From Rhizobium sp. Q54 (GTDB lineage: Bacteria > Pseudomonadota > Alphaproteobacteria > Rhizobiales > Beijerinckiaceae), in assembly GCA_945903655.1 (NCBI GenBank), contig CAMDOY010000047.1:1-14876 (forward strand): a stretch of DNA of 14,876 bases, read 5' to 3'. How positions within the stretch are numbered: the stretch's first letter is position 1; the number at the start of each line of letters is the position of its first letter. Below the pieces are notes generated by a model, which saw only the letters and a program-made list of their open reading frames with translations, was not told where the DNA came from and did no database searches. Below, in pieces: positions 1 through 5,723 of this stretch. The translations under genes were made by a program, and so were the position numbers.

Positions 1-2
1 TT

Positions 3-320
3 GCAGTCGCGCTTCGATATGACTTCGAAGATGGCGCAGCGCCCAAGGTGCTCGCCAAAGGCGCTGACGCCATTGCCTTGAGCATTCGCGAAAAGGCGGA
101 AGCGCAGGGCGTGCCGGTGTTGACGATCCCATTGCTGGCCCGCGCGCTCTATTTCACCAGTGAAATCGGATCTGAAATTCACTCAGATCTCTATCGCGCT
201 GTCGCAACGGTGCTCAGCTTCGTTTTCCAGGCGGCGCCAGATGCGGAGTTGCCTGATGTAGAGGTGCCGGAACAAATGAGGTTTGACGGCAACGGGCGCA
301 AACTTGGAGCTACCGCATGA
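3..320 (+). CDS. flhB: FlhB C-terminal fragment, flagellar export switch protein (5' end outside window)
   Basis: This is the last 105 residues of FlhB, the membrane export-gate subunit that switches substrate specificity from rod/hook to filament proteins. The fragment opens with AVALRYDFEDG and continues with APKVLAKGADAIALSIREKA, which is the stretch that follows the self-cleavage motif NPTH in FlhB. The cleavage site must therefore lie just upstream of base 1; the two leading bases 'tt' would fit a Phe codon, as in NPTHF. Next comes the conserved cytoplasmic core (VPVLTIPLLARALYFTSEIGSEI; residues about 30-52 of the fragment), then a short tail, so the C-terminus is complete. The stop codon overlaps the ATG of the next small gene (ATGA at 317-320), indicating an operon and translational coupling. 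Identification is firm; only the 5' part is missing. Confidence 0.95.
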   Translation, partial: AVALRYDFEDGAAPKVLAKGADAIALSIREKAEAQGVPVLTIPLLARALYFTSEIGSEIHSDLYRAVATVLSFVFQAAPDAELPDVEVPEQMRFDGNGRKLGATA

Positions 321-496
321 CACTAACCTCCTGCTTCGGTTGTCGGTTTTTCGTCATCACCTATGTCCCGACGACGCCTTATGCGTGTCGCGCGTTCCAA
401 TTTAAATCAAGGCGCCTGCCTGCTTTGGAAGTGATGGCCTCCTCAGGCCAGCCATGCAAGCGGCGTCAGCCAATAAATCAGAATACAGGAGCGTAA
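317..496 (+). CDS. 59-residue four-cysteine small protein, probable zinc-binding, coupled to flhB
   Basis: A 59-codon ORF begins at the ATG inside the ATGA that ends flhB and stops at TAA 494-496, two bases before the next gene's ATG. It fills the whole gap between the two genes. The product starts MTLTSCFGCRFFVITYVP and continues PYACRAFQFKSRRLPALEVM. Cysteines at residues 6, 9, 24 and 47 make a CxxC pair plus two spaced Cys, suggesting a small zinc site. The pattern CxxCxxF...T...PY.C.AF.FKSRR.P..EV...SG..C matches, from memory, a family of tiny conserved proteins often mislabelled 'uracil-DNA glycosylase' and seen near flagellar genes in several phyla. It has none of the catalytic motifs of a real glycosylase. 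No signal peptide or membrane segment is visible. The ribosome binding site (AGGAG, 487-491) of the following gene lies inside its last codons. Its function is unknown. Confidence 0.75.
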   Translation: MTLTSCFGCRFFVITYVPTTPYACRAFQFKSRRLPALEVMASSGQPCKRRQPINQNTGA

Positions 497-497
497 C

Positions 498-1421
498 ATG
501 GCCAGCCCAATCATCACGGTCGATAAGGCGAAGAAGAGCAGCGAGGTTCCCGGAGAGGGGCCGGCGGTGGAGGAACCTGCCGCTCAAACGTCAGGAGAGT
601 CTGATAAGCAAGCGGCGGCGGGTGAGGCCCCGGCGGAGGGCGCAAAGTCGCCTCTGAAGAAGCCGCTCGGCCTCAGCCTTCGCAAACCATCGGGCGGCAT
701 TTCAGTGGTCGCCGCATCGGAAGCGAAACCCAGCAGCACAGTCAATCGAAGCCCGATTGAGGAAGCGATCGAGCTCGCCCTGGCCTCCGCCAGCACAGCG
801 GTGGATTCCGCTCAGGAGATCCAGCGTTTGCGCACCGAGGTGCAGACGATCGTCAAGGGTTCTCGCCGCTCGAACATGATCCTGTTTTACACGACGGTGC
901 TTCTCATTGTTGCGGGCTCAGTCGGTCTCTTTGGTTCGCTTGTTTTCTACAAACGGGCCTATAACGAGTTCGAGGCGGTCGCCAAGGTCAATCGTGACGC
1001 GCTTTTAGCCTTCGCAGGCGAAATCAACGGCCTGATTGCGACCAGCAAGAAAATCGAGGAGGCCGTCAAATCGACGGAGCGCTCCCTGGCGACGACGAGC
1101 GCACAGTCCGAGGAACTGAAGAAGGCGATGCAGGGCTTCACCAGCGCGCATAATGCTCTGACAGCCAAGATCCCGCCTGCTGGGGCCTATGACAAGCCAA
1201 TGGCGACCCTGAAGCAATCTATGGACGATTTGACGGTTGCGAACAAAGCCATCACGTCCAGGCTCGCAGAGATGCAACAGCAAGCCCAGGCTGTGCGCGA
1301 ACAGGCGCCGCCGCCGCCGCCGCCGCCAGTCGAAAAGCCGAAAGTCGAGGCGCCCAAGAAGCCCGCCAATTCCACACAGTCAGTGCAGTCCGGGCGGGAC
1401 AGCATGATCAGCTATCCCTGA
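498..1421 (+). CDS. Single-pass membrane protein with coiled coil and Pro-rich tail; possible MotF-like flagellar protein
   Basis: The product is 307 residues. Residues 1-85 are Ala/Glu/Lys/Pro-rich and probably disordered. A short helical segment follows at about 86-120. One clear transmembrane helix lies at about 127-150 (NMILFYTTVLLIVAGSVGLF...), then a long predicted coiled coil at about 151-268 and a Pro/Lys-rich tail with seven consecutive prolines at 271-277. Basic residues (GSRRSN) flank the helix on its N side, which favours an N-in topology with the coiled coil in the periplasm. The start is set by AGGAG (487-491), six bases before the ATG. Rhodobacter sphaeroides MotF, a bitopic protein required for flagellar rotation and encoded in the main fla1 cluster, has a comparable plan. 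That link rests on architecture and location only. It could equally be an unrelated polar scaffold. Membership of the flhB operon is well supported; function is open. Confidence 0.6.
   Translation: MASPIITVDKAKKSSEVPGEGPAVEEPAAQTSGESDKQAAAGEAPAEGAKSPLKKPLGLSLRKPSGGISVVAASEAKPSSTVNRSPIEEAIELALASASTAVDSAQEIQRLRTEVQTIVKGSRRSNMILFYTTVLLIVAGSVGLFGSLVFYKRAYNEFEAVAKVNRDALLAFAGEINGLIATSKKIEEAVKSTERSLATTSAQSEELKKAMQGFTSAHNALTAKIPPAGAYDKPMATLKQSMDDLTVANKAITSRLAEMQQQAQAVREQAPPPPPPPVEKPKVEAPKKPANSTQSVQSGRDSMISYP
1308..1328 (+). repeat. CCG triplet repeat encoding a polyproline run
   Basis: Six CCG codons followed by CCA encode Pro271-Pro277 of the coiled-coil membrane protein. Gain or loss of whole triplets would keep the reading frame, so slippage here would change only the length of the Pro-rich linker. 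Confidence 0.8.
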
Positions 1422-1440
1422 TTAATGGGAACACCTTTGA

Positions 1441-2136
1441 ATGAAAACCGAGCAGCGCACGTTCGATCATCCCGCGCAGGTCATATCCGTGGCGCGTTAT
1501 TCAAAAGCCGAGCGCAATGGCCTCATAGCTGGCGACCTTATTTTGTCGTTCGGTTCCCATTCGCCAACCGAGATGATCGAAAATCCGGAGATGACCGGGC
1601 GGCTCAAACCAGGTGAATGGCTTCTCATGGTGCGCGGTGGCGTGCCCTTCAGGCTTGCGATTAGCGAGGGGCTTGATGGCTGCGTCTATGAGGCCACCAC
1701 CCCGGCCGAAAACATTACACTGCCAAGCAGCGGTCAATGGGAAACCTATTGGGGCGGCGTGCAGACAGGCGGCGCCATGGTGCTTGTTCCAGAACACTTC
1801 TCCTGGGTTTGGGCGCTTTTTCCACCGCTGCTCTACGCCAGATTCCGCAATTGGCAAATGATCACCGCCATAAGCCTGGTTTGGTGCATCGCTCTGGTGG
1901 AGGGGCCCATTACTTTCGCCCTCTCCTATGCCATCTCAATGGCGGTTGCGCTCGCAGGCGGGTCGAAGATGCTGATCGACGCCTCGCAGAAACAAGGCTA
2001 TTCCCCGCGTGGCTCCTATGGTCTGGCGTCCTATGCGACCGCTGCGGCGCTGGAGATGAAGACGGCTGAAATACTGAAACCGCAGTTTCAAAAGCCGAAT
2101 GGCATCGGCAGTTCCGCCCCTGCAGGGGCTGATTAG
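1441..2136 (+). CDS. PDZ-like membrane protein of unknown function in flhB operon
   Basis: The product is 231 residues. The N-terminal part (about 12-77) reads like a PDZ fold: VISVARYSKAERNGLIAGD followed by LILSFG resembles the usual 'V..V...SPAxxAGLxxGDxIxxxxG' core, and a later strand is LLMVRGGVPF. Residues about 118-172 are hydrophobic (VWALFPPLLYARFRNW, then ITAISLVWCIALVEG and ITFALSYAISMAVALAGG), giving probably two or three membrane-associated helices. The FPPLLYARFR...W stretch is loosely reminiscent of small DUF2628-type membrane proteins. There is no signal peptide. The start is the ATG at 1441, 19 bases after the preceding gene; the ribosome binding site is weak (GGGA, 1428-1431), so start confidence is moderate. 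Close spacing puts it in the flhB operon, of which it is the last gene before the convergent block. I do not recognise a named family; a role in anchoring or quality control of the flagellar machinery would be pure inference. Confidence 0.6.
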   Translation: MKTEQRTFDHPAQVISVARYSKAERNGLIAGDLILSFGSHSPTEMIENPEMTGRLKPGEWLLMVRGGVPFRLAISEGLDGCVYEATTPAENITLPSSGQWETYWGGVQTGGAMVLVPEHFSWVWALFPPLLYARFRNWQMITAISLVWCIALVEGPITFALSYAISMAVALAGGSKMLIDASQKQGYSPRGSYGLASYATAAALEMKTAEILKPQFQKPNGIGSSAPAGAD

Positions 2137-2162
2137 CCTCCGCCAGCTACGGCTAACGGTCT

Positions 2163-2183
2163 GGTCAAGCCTTCGGCTTGGCC
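2163..2183. terminator. Hairpin at the convergent gene junction, possible bidirectional terminator
   Basis: GGTCAAGCC-TTC-GGCTTGGCC forms a nine-pair stem (one G-T wobble) spanning the stop codon of the minus-strand gene, 26 bases past the stop of the plus-strand gene. Neither side has a T-tract, so it is not a classic intrinsic terminator. It may only stabilise 3' ends. Confidence 0.3.
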
Positions 2184-2578
2184 GCATGCATAGTTGTGAT
2201 GAAATCCACGATATCGGCGGGTAAACCGGTCCTGCTGGCAACAACCTCGCGGGGCTCGCCTGCGCGCGTAAGCTGGATGGCCAGTTCGACGGACTCAGGC
2301 GCTTCACGCGAGGGCCCCGCCTTCATCTGCAAGTCGAGCATTTTCATATCCGTCTGAATTTGACGGACTTCATTTTCAAAGTTGACGTCGCGCTGGCCCA
2401 ACAAATCCGCCATCTGACGACGATGGCGGCTCTCCTCCACCACCAGAAGGTCAAAGCGCGCCGTCAGTTCGTCATGGCGAGCTTGCCAAGCGCTTTCTCG
2501 GCTGCGGAAGTAAAAAAAGCCGCCAATGCAAATGACGGCGCTGAATATTATGGAGGCCAATGAAAGGTCAAAGTTCAT
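2165..2578 (-). CDS. DUF2802-like membrane protein in the flgM/flgN operon
   Basis: The product is 137 residues from the ATG at 2578-2576. It has one transmembrane helix at about 7-24 (LASIIFSAVICIGGFFYF), a charged coiled-coil stretch at about 28-85, and a C-terminal helical segment at about 95-130 (ESVELAIQLTRAGEPREVV, then ASRTGLPADIVDFITTM). That segment resembles the helix-turn-helix-like end of DUF2802 proteins, which often sit beside flagellar or chemotaxis genes in gammaproteobacteria. An upstream in-frame ATG at 2620 would lie inside the preceding gene. The 2578 start fits better: it follows the upstream TGA by one base and has GAGG about nine bases before it. Last gene of the minus-strand operon, ending 29 bases from the convergent plus-strand gene. 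The molecular role of this family is unknown to me; family assignment is moderately sure. Confidence 0.6.
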   Translation of the reverse strand: MNFDLSLASIIFSAVICIGGFFYFRSRESAWQARHDELTARFDLLVVEESRHRRQMADLLGQRDVNFENEVRQIQTDMKMLDLQMKAGPSREAPESVELAIQLTRAGEPREVVASRTGLPADIVDFITTMHAAKPKA

Positions 2579-2579
2579 T

Positions 2580-2867
2580 TCAACGCCTCGGCTCAGGACC
2601 TTGCCAGGCCGATATGGCAAGCTGAAACGCGCGAAGTCGGGAGGCCAGCAAAGCGGCTAGATCATCGCTGGCATCATCAAGCTGACGCACAAGATGAAGG
2701 TCACGCTCCTGAACCACCGGCGCAGGAACCCCAAAACTGCTCATTAAATCCCGAAGCTCGGAGGTGGCGGCCTCAACAGAGGAGAGATCCGAGACCGAGA
2801 CAGCGGACTCCAGCCTGCGGAACGCGTCGCGCAGGGCAACCAAATCCTCTTCCTTCAAAACCCCCAT
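2580..2867 (-). CDS. flgN: FlgN-like flagellar export chaperone (tentative)
   Basis: This is a small, almost entirely helical acidic protein of 95 residues from the ATG at 2867, starting MGVLKEEDLVALRDAFRRLE. A GTG at 2876 would add three residues but has no usable ribosome binding site; the GAGAG about ten bases before the ATG favours the shorter form. FlgN is the export chaperone for the hook-filament junction proteins FlgK and FlgL, and flgN follows flgM in Salmonella, Vibrio and the Rhodobacter Fla1 cluster. This gene lies 16 bases after flgM, in the order flgA-flgM-this gene. Length is somewhat short (FlgN is usually about 110-160 residues) and sequence resemblance is weak, so the call is mostly by position and by the helical, Leu-rich, charged composition. 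Confidence 0.5.
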   Translation of the reverse strand: MGVLKEEDLVALRDAFRRLESAVSVSDLSSVEAATSELRDLMSSFGVPAPVVQERDLHLVRQLDDASDDLAALLASRLRAFQLAISAWQGPEPRR

Positions 2868-2883
2868 CAAATACACACTCTCG

Positions 2884-3174
2884 TTATGCCGGTTCCTGGG
2901 CTACGGACCTGATCATCCGCTCGGCAAGCTTTTCAAAATCAACGGGATAGGCATTGTTGCGGATAGCCTCCCTGATCGCGTCGACTCTGGCGCGATCAAT
3001 TGGAGCACCCGAAAGCCCGGCCTTTGGAGTGTTAATCTCCACGGATTCAAGATCCGAGGCCGAAGAAAAGCCAAGGGTGGCGATCGAAGCCGAGCCTTTT
3101 GAGAGGTCAGCCTTGCCAGCCTTCCGGGAACCCGGGTCGATTTGCGTCATTGCGTGGCGAATGCCGTCGATCAT
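2884..3174 (-). CDS. flgM: FlgM anti-sigma-28 factor
   Basis: FlgM holds sigma-28 (FliA) inactive until the hook is complete and FlgM is exported, which releases late-gene transcription. The 96-residue size is typical. The N-terminal half (1-55) is low-complexity and export-prone. The C-terminal half holds the FliA-binding helices, here IDRARVDAIREAIRNN at 59-74 and YPVDFEKLAERMI at 76-88, closely matching the FlgM pattern 'D..RV..IR.AI..G.Y.VD...IA..ll'. A strong ribosome binding site AGAGGTGA sits about seven bases before the ATG. The 91-bp gap to flgA (3175-3265) is the largest in the operon, so flgM may also have its own promoter, but I see neither a sigma-54 nor a convincing sigma-28 site there. 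FliA, its partner, is encoded at 9863-10579. Confidence 0.88.
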   Translation of the reverse strand: MIDGIRHAMTQIDPGSRKAGKADLSKGSASIATLGFSSASDLESVEINTPKAGLSGAPIDRARVDAIREAIRNNAYPVDFEKLAERMIRSVAQEPA

Positions 3175-3265
3175 GATAAGTCACCTCTTGAATTTTATAA
3201 ACGGTTGTTAAGGGAAAATCTATACACCATGCCATGAAGAATCTGGCTTCAGCGTGACTTTCAGG

Positions 3266-3994
3266 TCAAAGTTGCATAACGCTCACTATCTTGCCTCGCT
3301 CAATACGCCCTTTCAGGACTGCACCGGATCGTGTGTTGCGGACCATGATCAAGTCGCCCTCATATCCATCCTGCTCGGCCTTGCCGGGGACACTGATGTT
3401 GAACCCGGACCCATTGGCGACCAGGGTCACATTCTCCCCCTTGGCCACCAGGGGCGCCCTCGCGACATTATAGGTGGTCAGTGTAAGACCAGGCCCCACG
3501 GGGGATGTGACACGCAGGCCAATCGCATCGCTGATCGATTTAATGGCCTGCCCTGGAGGCGGCGCATTGACAACGCGTTCCTCGAGCACCTCGGGCGAAA
3601 GAATAGCGCCCACCGGGAGATCGATCTTTGGGGCGACAACCCGCCATGAGCGCTGGTCCGAAGCCGTAGCCCCAGGAAAAGCGGATTGTGCGAAAGCAGG
3701 CGTTATCTGGTCGAGGCGCACAGTGTAAGCCCAAGCTGCCCCGGCTTTGCAGCGAATGGCGTAACTTGACCCGGTCGCGCCTCTAGGCGTCACCTCCACC
3801 TGATTACAGGGCTCGATGCTGAGACGCGGGTCAAGAGGGCCAATCGACGAAGCATTTGGGACAGCTCGCCCATTCGCGACCAGCCAATCAATCATCACGC
3901 GGCGCAAATCTCCCGGCCCCCAGCGCACCGACTCTGCAGCCGCTGGCGTAAGCCACAGCGCGCTCATGAGACAGACAAAGAATCCTCTGTTCAT
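3266..3994 (-). CDS. flgA: FlgA, P-ring assembly chaperone
   Basis: FlgA is a periplasmic chaperone needed to polymerise FlgI into the P ring. From the ATG at 3994 the product is 242 residues with a signal peptide (MNRGFFVCLMSALWLTPAAA, cleaved about residue 20). An ATG at 4030 would lie inside flgT, while AGGGA about eight bases upstream supports 3994. The mature protein has two cysteines (63 and 82) placed to form the N-terminal-domain disulfide, a SAF/beta-clip domain at about 117-180 (VVAPKIDLPVGAILSPEVLEE), and the C-terminal FlgA segment DGYEGDLIMVRNTRSGAVLKG at about 209-229. It starts ten bases after flgT ends. Assignment is firm. Confidence 0.92.
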   Translation of the reverse strand: MNRGFFVCLMSALWLTPAAAESVRWGPGDLRRVMIDWLVANGRAVPNASSIGPLDPRLSIEPCNQVEVTPRGATGSSYAIRCKAGAAWAYTVRLDQITPAFAQSAFPGATASDQRSWRVVAPKIDLPVGAILSPEVLEERVVNAPPPGQAIKSISDAIGLRVTSPVGPGLTLTTYNVARAPLVAKGENVTLVANGSGFNISVPGKAEQDGYEGDLIMVRNTRSGAVLKGRIERGKIVSVMQL

Positions 3995-4004
3995 GTTAAA
4001 GTCC

Positions 4005-5114
4005 CTATCGCATAAGCGTTGCGAGCGCATTTACAGGAATGCCCGGCTTCGCCTTCATGGCTCTGGCGACTGAACGCGTCGGGGTCGCGTCTTCAATGCG
4101 AATGACCTGCCATTCATTTCGGGTATTAGGGAGCGTGACGAGAAAATAGTCGCCCTGCTCGACGCCATGCTCAAGACCCACGGAGAGCGATACTCTGCCA
4201 CCCTCCTCCTCCAGCACCACGGCCCTCAAAGCTTTGCAAGCCAGCGCCTCTTCGAGATCGTCGCGCACCTGTTCGAAAAGCGGGGTTGTGTCGATCCGGG
4301 GCTGCGACGGCGTGGCGGCCGTGATGCCCATCAAGCTTTCCACACCCATGACGGTCCGCCTGTCAGCCACCACCAGTTCACGCCGGATTTCATTGATCCG
4401 GGCCCCGGTATAATTATCCTTGACGGAAAGAGAGAGGCGAACGACCACGTCCTTCACATTCGTGAACATGCCATCATGGCGCACCGTCTCGACGATGATT
4501 TGACCAGACATGGAATAACCGGCCGGGCTCGGCAGCATATTGGTCAACTGTCCCATATAGTCATATTGAGAATAGTGACTGCGCTCACTGCCGCCAATCG
4601 CTGGCAAGGCGCGCTGATCGGAAACCCGGAATGCGACGCCATCCGACAGCATGGCCATGCCACGCGAGACGCCCTCGGTCACATTTCGCTGGACATGCCC
4701 CTGAATGCCCTGGGCGACGCGAATTTGCACGGCCCGCACATCCAGATCGACTCGCTTCCCGGCGCAGGCCTCCTGATCGGTCATGCCGAGAGCTTCGATC
4801 CGCACAACGAAGGATCCGCCTTCGCGGCCTTCGAAGAGCACCCGATAACGAGAGAAGCGACCCTCGACGAGAGTGGTGCTCTCCTCCCTGATGGCGCCGT
4901 TCGTATCCACCTGAGAGAAGCCGCGCACATGCGACTGCAACTTGCCCGCCGCATCATGAAGCGCATCGGCGAGAGCAGCTTTGCGGGCGCTCGCAAGATC
5001 TTTTCCGCCGATGGCCGCCCTGCCCTCGCCCTGAACCACGCGATAACCAGCATGAGCTTGAAAGCAAGCGGCAAGCGTCAGCCCGGCAGAAATGATGAAA
5101 GCGAGAGGTCGCAT
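4005..5114 (-). CDS. flgT: FlgT, flagellar H-ring protein
   Basis: FlgT forms the H ring around the P/L rings in Vibrio and, with FlgO/FlgP and MotX/MotY, helps anchor the stator and build the outer basal body. The product is 369 residues, matching the usual length of about 375-380. The N-terminal domain (about 23-115) holds GYRVVQGEGRAAIGGKDLAS and ARKAALADALHDAA, typical of the FlgT/LPP20-like fold. The middle domain (about 120-260) includes VKDVVVRLSLSVKDNYTG, and the C-terminal beta domain runs from about 270 to 369 (VSLSVGLEHGVEQGDYFLV). The signal sequence is ambiguous: AHA-G at residues 20-23 fits signal peptidase I, but LAAC at 14-17 also fits a lipobox. AGGAGA six bases before the ATG overlaps the flgP stop codon (TAGGAGA), so translation is probably coupled to flgP. 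Confidence 0.82.
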   Translation of the reverse strand: MRPLAFIISAGLTLAACFQAHAGYRVVQGEGRAAIGGKDLASARKAALADALHDAAGKLQSHVRGFSQVDTNGAIREESTTLVEGRFSRYRVLFEGREGGSFVVRIEALGMTDQEACAGKRVDLDVRAVQIRVAQGIQGHVQRNVTEGVSRGMAMLSDGVAFRVSDQRALPAIGGSERSHYSQYDYMGQLTNMLPSPAGYSMSGQIIVETVRHDGMFTNVKDVVVRLSLSVKDNYTGARINEIRRELVVADRRTVMGVESLMGITAATPSQPRIDTTPLFEQVRDDLEEALACKALRAVVLEEEGGRVSLSVGLEHGVEQGDYFLVTLPNTRNEWQVIRIEDATPTRSVARAMKAKPGIPVNALATLMR

Positions 5115-5122
5115 GGTGTCTC

Positions 5123-5548
5123 CTACTGAAAATGACCGCGAGGCCAGCGGGCGCGCATGGCGGCAACCTCCCAGGCGTCGACCTCAAGCACAGCTTCGTA
5201 GACATCGTTGCGGATGGGCGTCAGACTGACGACGCGCGCTCCGCGAACAAGGCCATCGACGCTGCTGCGAAGCTGGTCGCTATAGACCCCGCCGCCGATC
5301 AGGGAGGTTTGTCCTGAAACATCCGCCCCAAAGATCTTTTCGGCCAATTCCCGCATGGCAGCGGCCTTGGCCGCCCGGATCGCCATCAGCTGCTTTTGCG
5401 CTGGTGTAGACCCTGGCTGCACACGCAAGGAGGCATAACCGATGGCGCGGTATGGCATTTGCTGGATACTGTCAGCGCGCAGCTGCTCTTCGTTTCCAAC
5501 ACATCCCGCCAACAAGAGACAAAGAGAGGCGACAATAAGAGTTTTCAC
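5123..5548 (-). CDS. flgP: FlgP, LPP20-family outer-membrane flagellar lipoprotein
   Basis: FlgP is an outer-membrane lipoprotein that with FlgT/FlgO builds the H-ring or basal disk in Vibrio and Campylobacter. The 141-residue product has a lipoprotein signal (MKTLIVASLCLLLAGC) with lipobox L13-A14-G15-C16. A compact LPP20-like domain follows: MPYRAIGYASLRVQPG, then KQLMAIRAAKAAAMRELAEK, then the beta strands VVSLTPIRNDVYEAVLEVD. The start is a GTG at 5548 with GAGG about eight bases upstream. First gene of the minus-strand operon flgP-flgT-flgA-flgM-flgN-like-DUF2802-like; flgT starts eight bases after its stop. A good minus-strand sigma-54 promoter lies 38-53 bases upstream. Vibrio also has flgO beside flgP and flgT; no flgO is present here. 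Confidence 0.8.
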   Translation of the reverse strand: MKTLIVASLCLLLAGCVGNEEQLRADSIQQMPYRAIGYASLRVQPGSTPAQKQLMAIRAAKAAAMRELAEKIFGADVSGQTSLIGGGVYSDQLRSSVDGLVRGARVVSLTPIRNDVYEAVLEVDAWEVAAMRARWPRGHFQ

Positions 5549-5585
5549 TTCCAGACCTCGTTAAAGAGCCAGTCGTAAAGTTCCT

Positions 5586-5601
5586 AGCAAAAGTCATGCC
5601 G
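5586..5601 (-). promoter_or_regulatory. Sigma-54 promoter for the flgP-flgT-flgA operon
   Basis: On the minus strand the sequence reads CGGCATGACTTTTGCT, matching the sigma-54 consensus TGGCACG-N4-TTGCW at all but two positions. GG (-24) and GC (-12) are exactly ten bases apart. Transcription would start about 25-30 bases before the flgP GTG. Confidence 0.7.
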
Positions 5602-5614
5602 CCATAAAAACCAC

Positions 5615-5630
5615 TGGCACACGCCTTGCA
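5615..5630 (+). promoter_or_regulatory. Sigma-54 promoter for flhA-flhF-flhG-fliA
   Basis: TGGCACACGCCTTGCA has the full sigma-54 -24/-12 core, TGGCAC-N5-TTGCA, with GG and GC ten bases apart. It lies 93 bases before the flhA GTG and only 13 bases from the divergent flgP promoter, so one activator site could serve both. Confidence 0.8.
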
Positions 5631-5723
5631 CTCCCGGTTTGCATAGGGTTTTTGGCTCAAAAACTGTCGGAAATCAGACGCCGCAACGATCAGGCGGCGG
5701 AAAACTGACAGCGGAGATCAGGT

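Noticed and set aside
317..496. Uracil-DNA glycosylase label for the 59-residue protein
   Set aside because: Database entries of this type often carry that name as I recall, but the product is far too short and has no glycosylase catalytic motif; I treat the name as a misannotation.
1308..1328. Phase-variable switch at the CCG repeat
   Set aside because: The unit is a triplet, so slippage cannot shift the frame; it could only alter the length of the polyproline linker.
3175..3265. Possible separate sigma-54 or sigma-28 promoter for flgM
   Set aside because: The minus strand has TGGCATGGTGTATAG, but the base pair ten bases after GG is not GC, and no TAAA-N15-GCCGATAA-like element with correct spacing is present. 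A promoter may exist but I cannot support one.
4167..5129. Long plus-strand ORF (320 codons) opposite flgT
   Set aside because: It is antisense to the well-supported flgT, has no ribosome binding site or recognisable domain, and is rich in His/Arg as expected for a shadow frame of a GC-rich gene.
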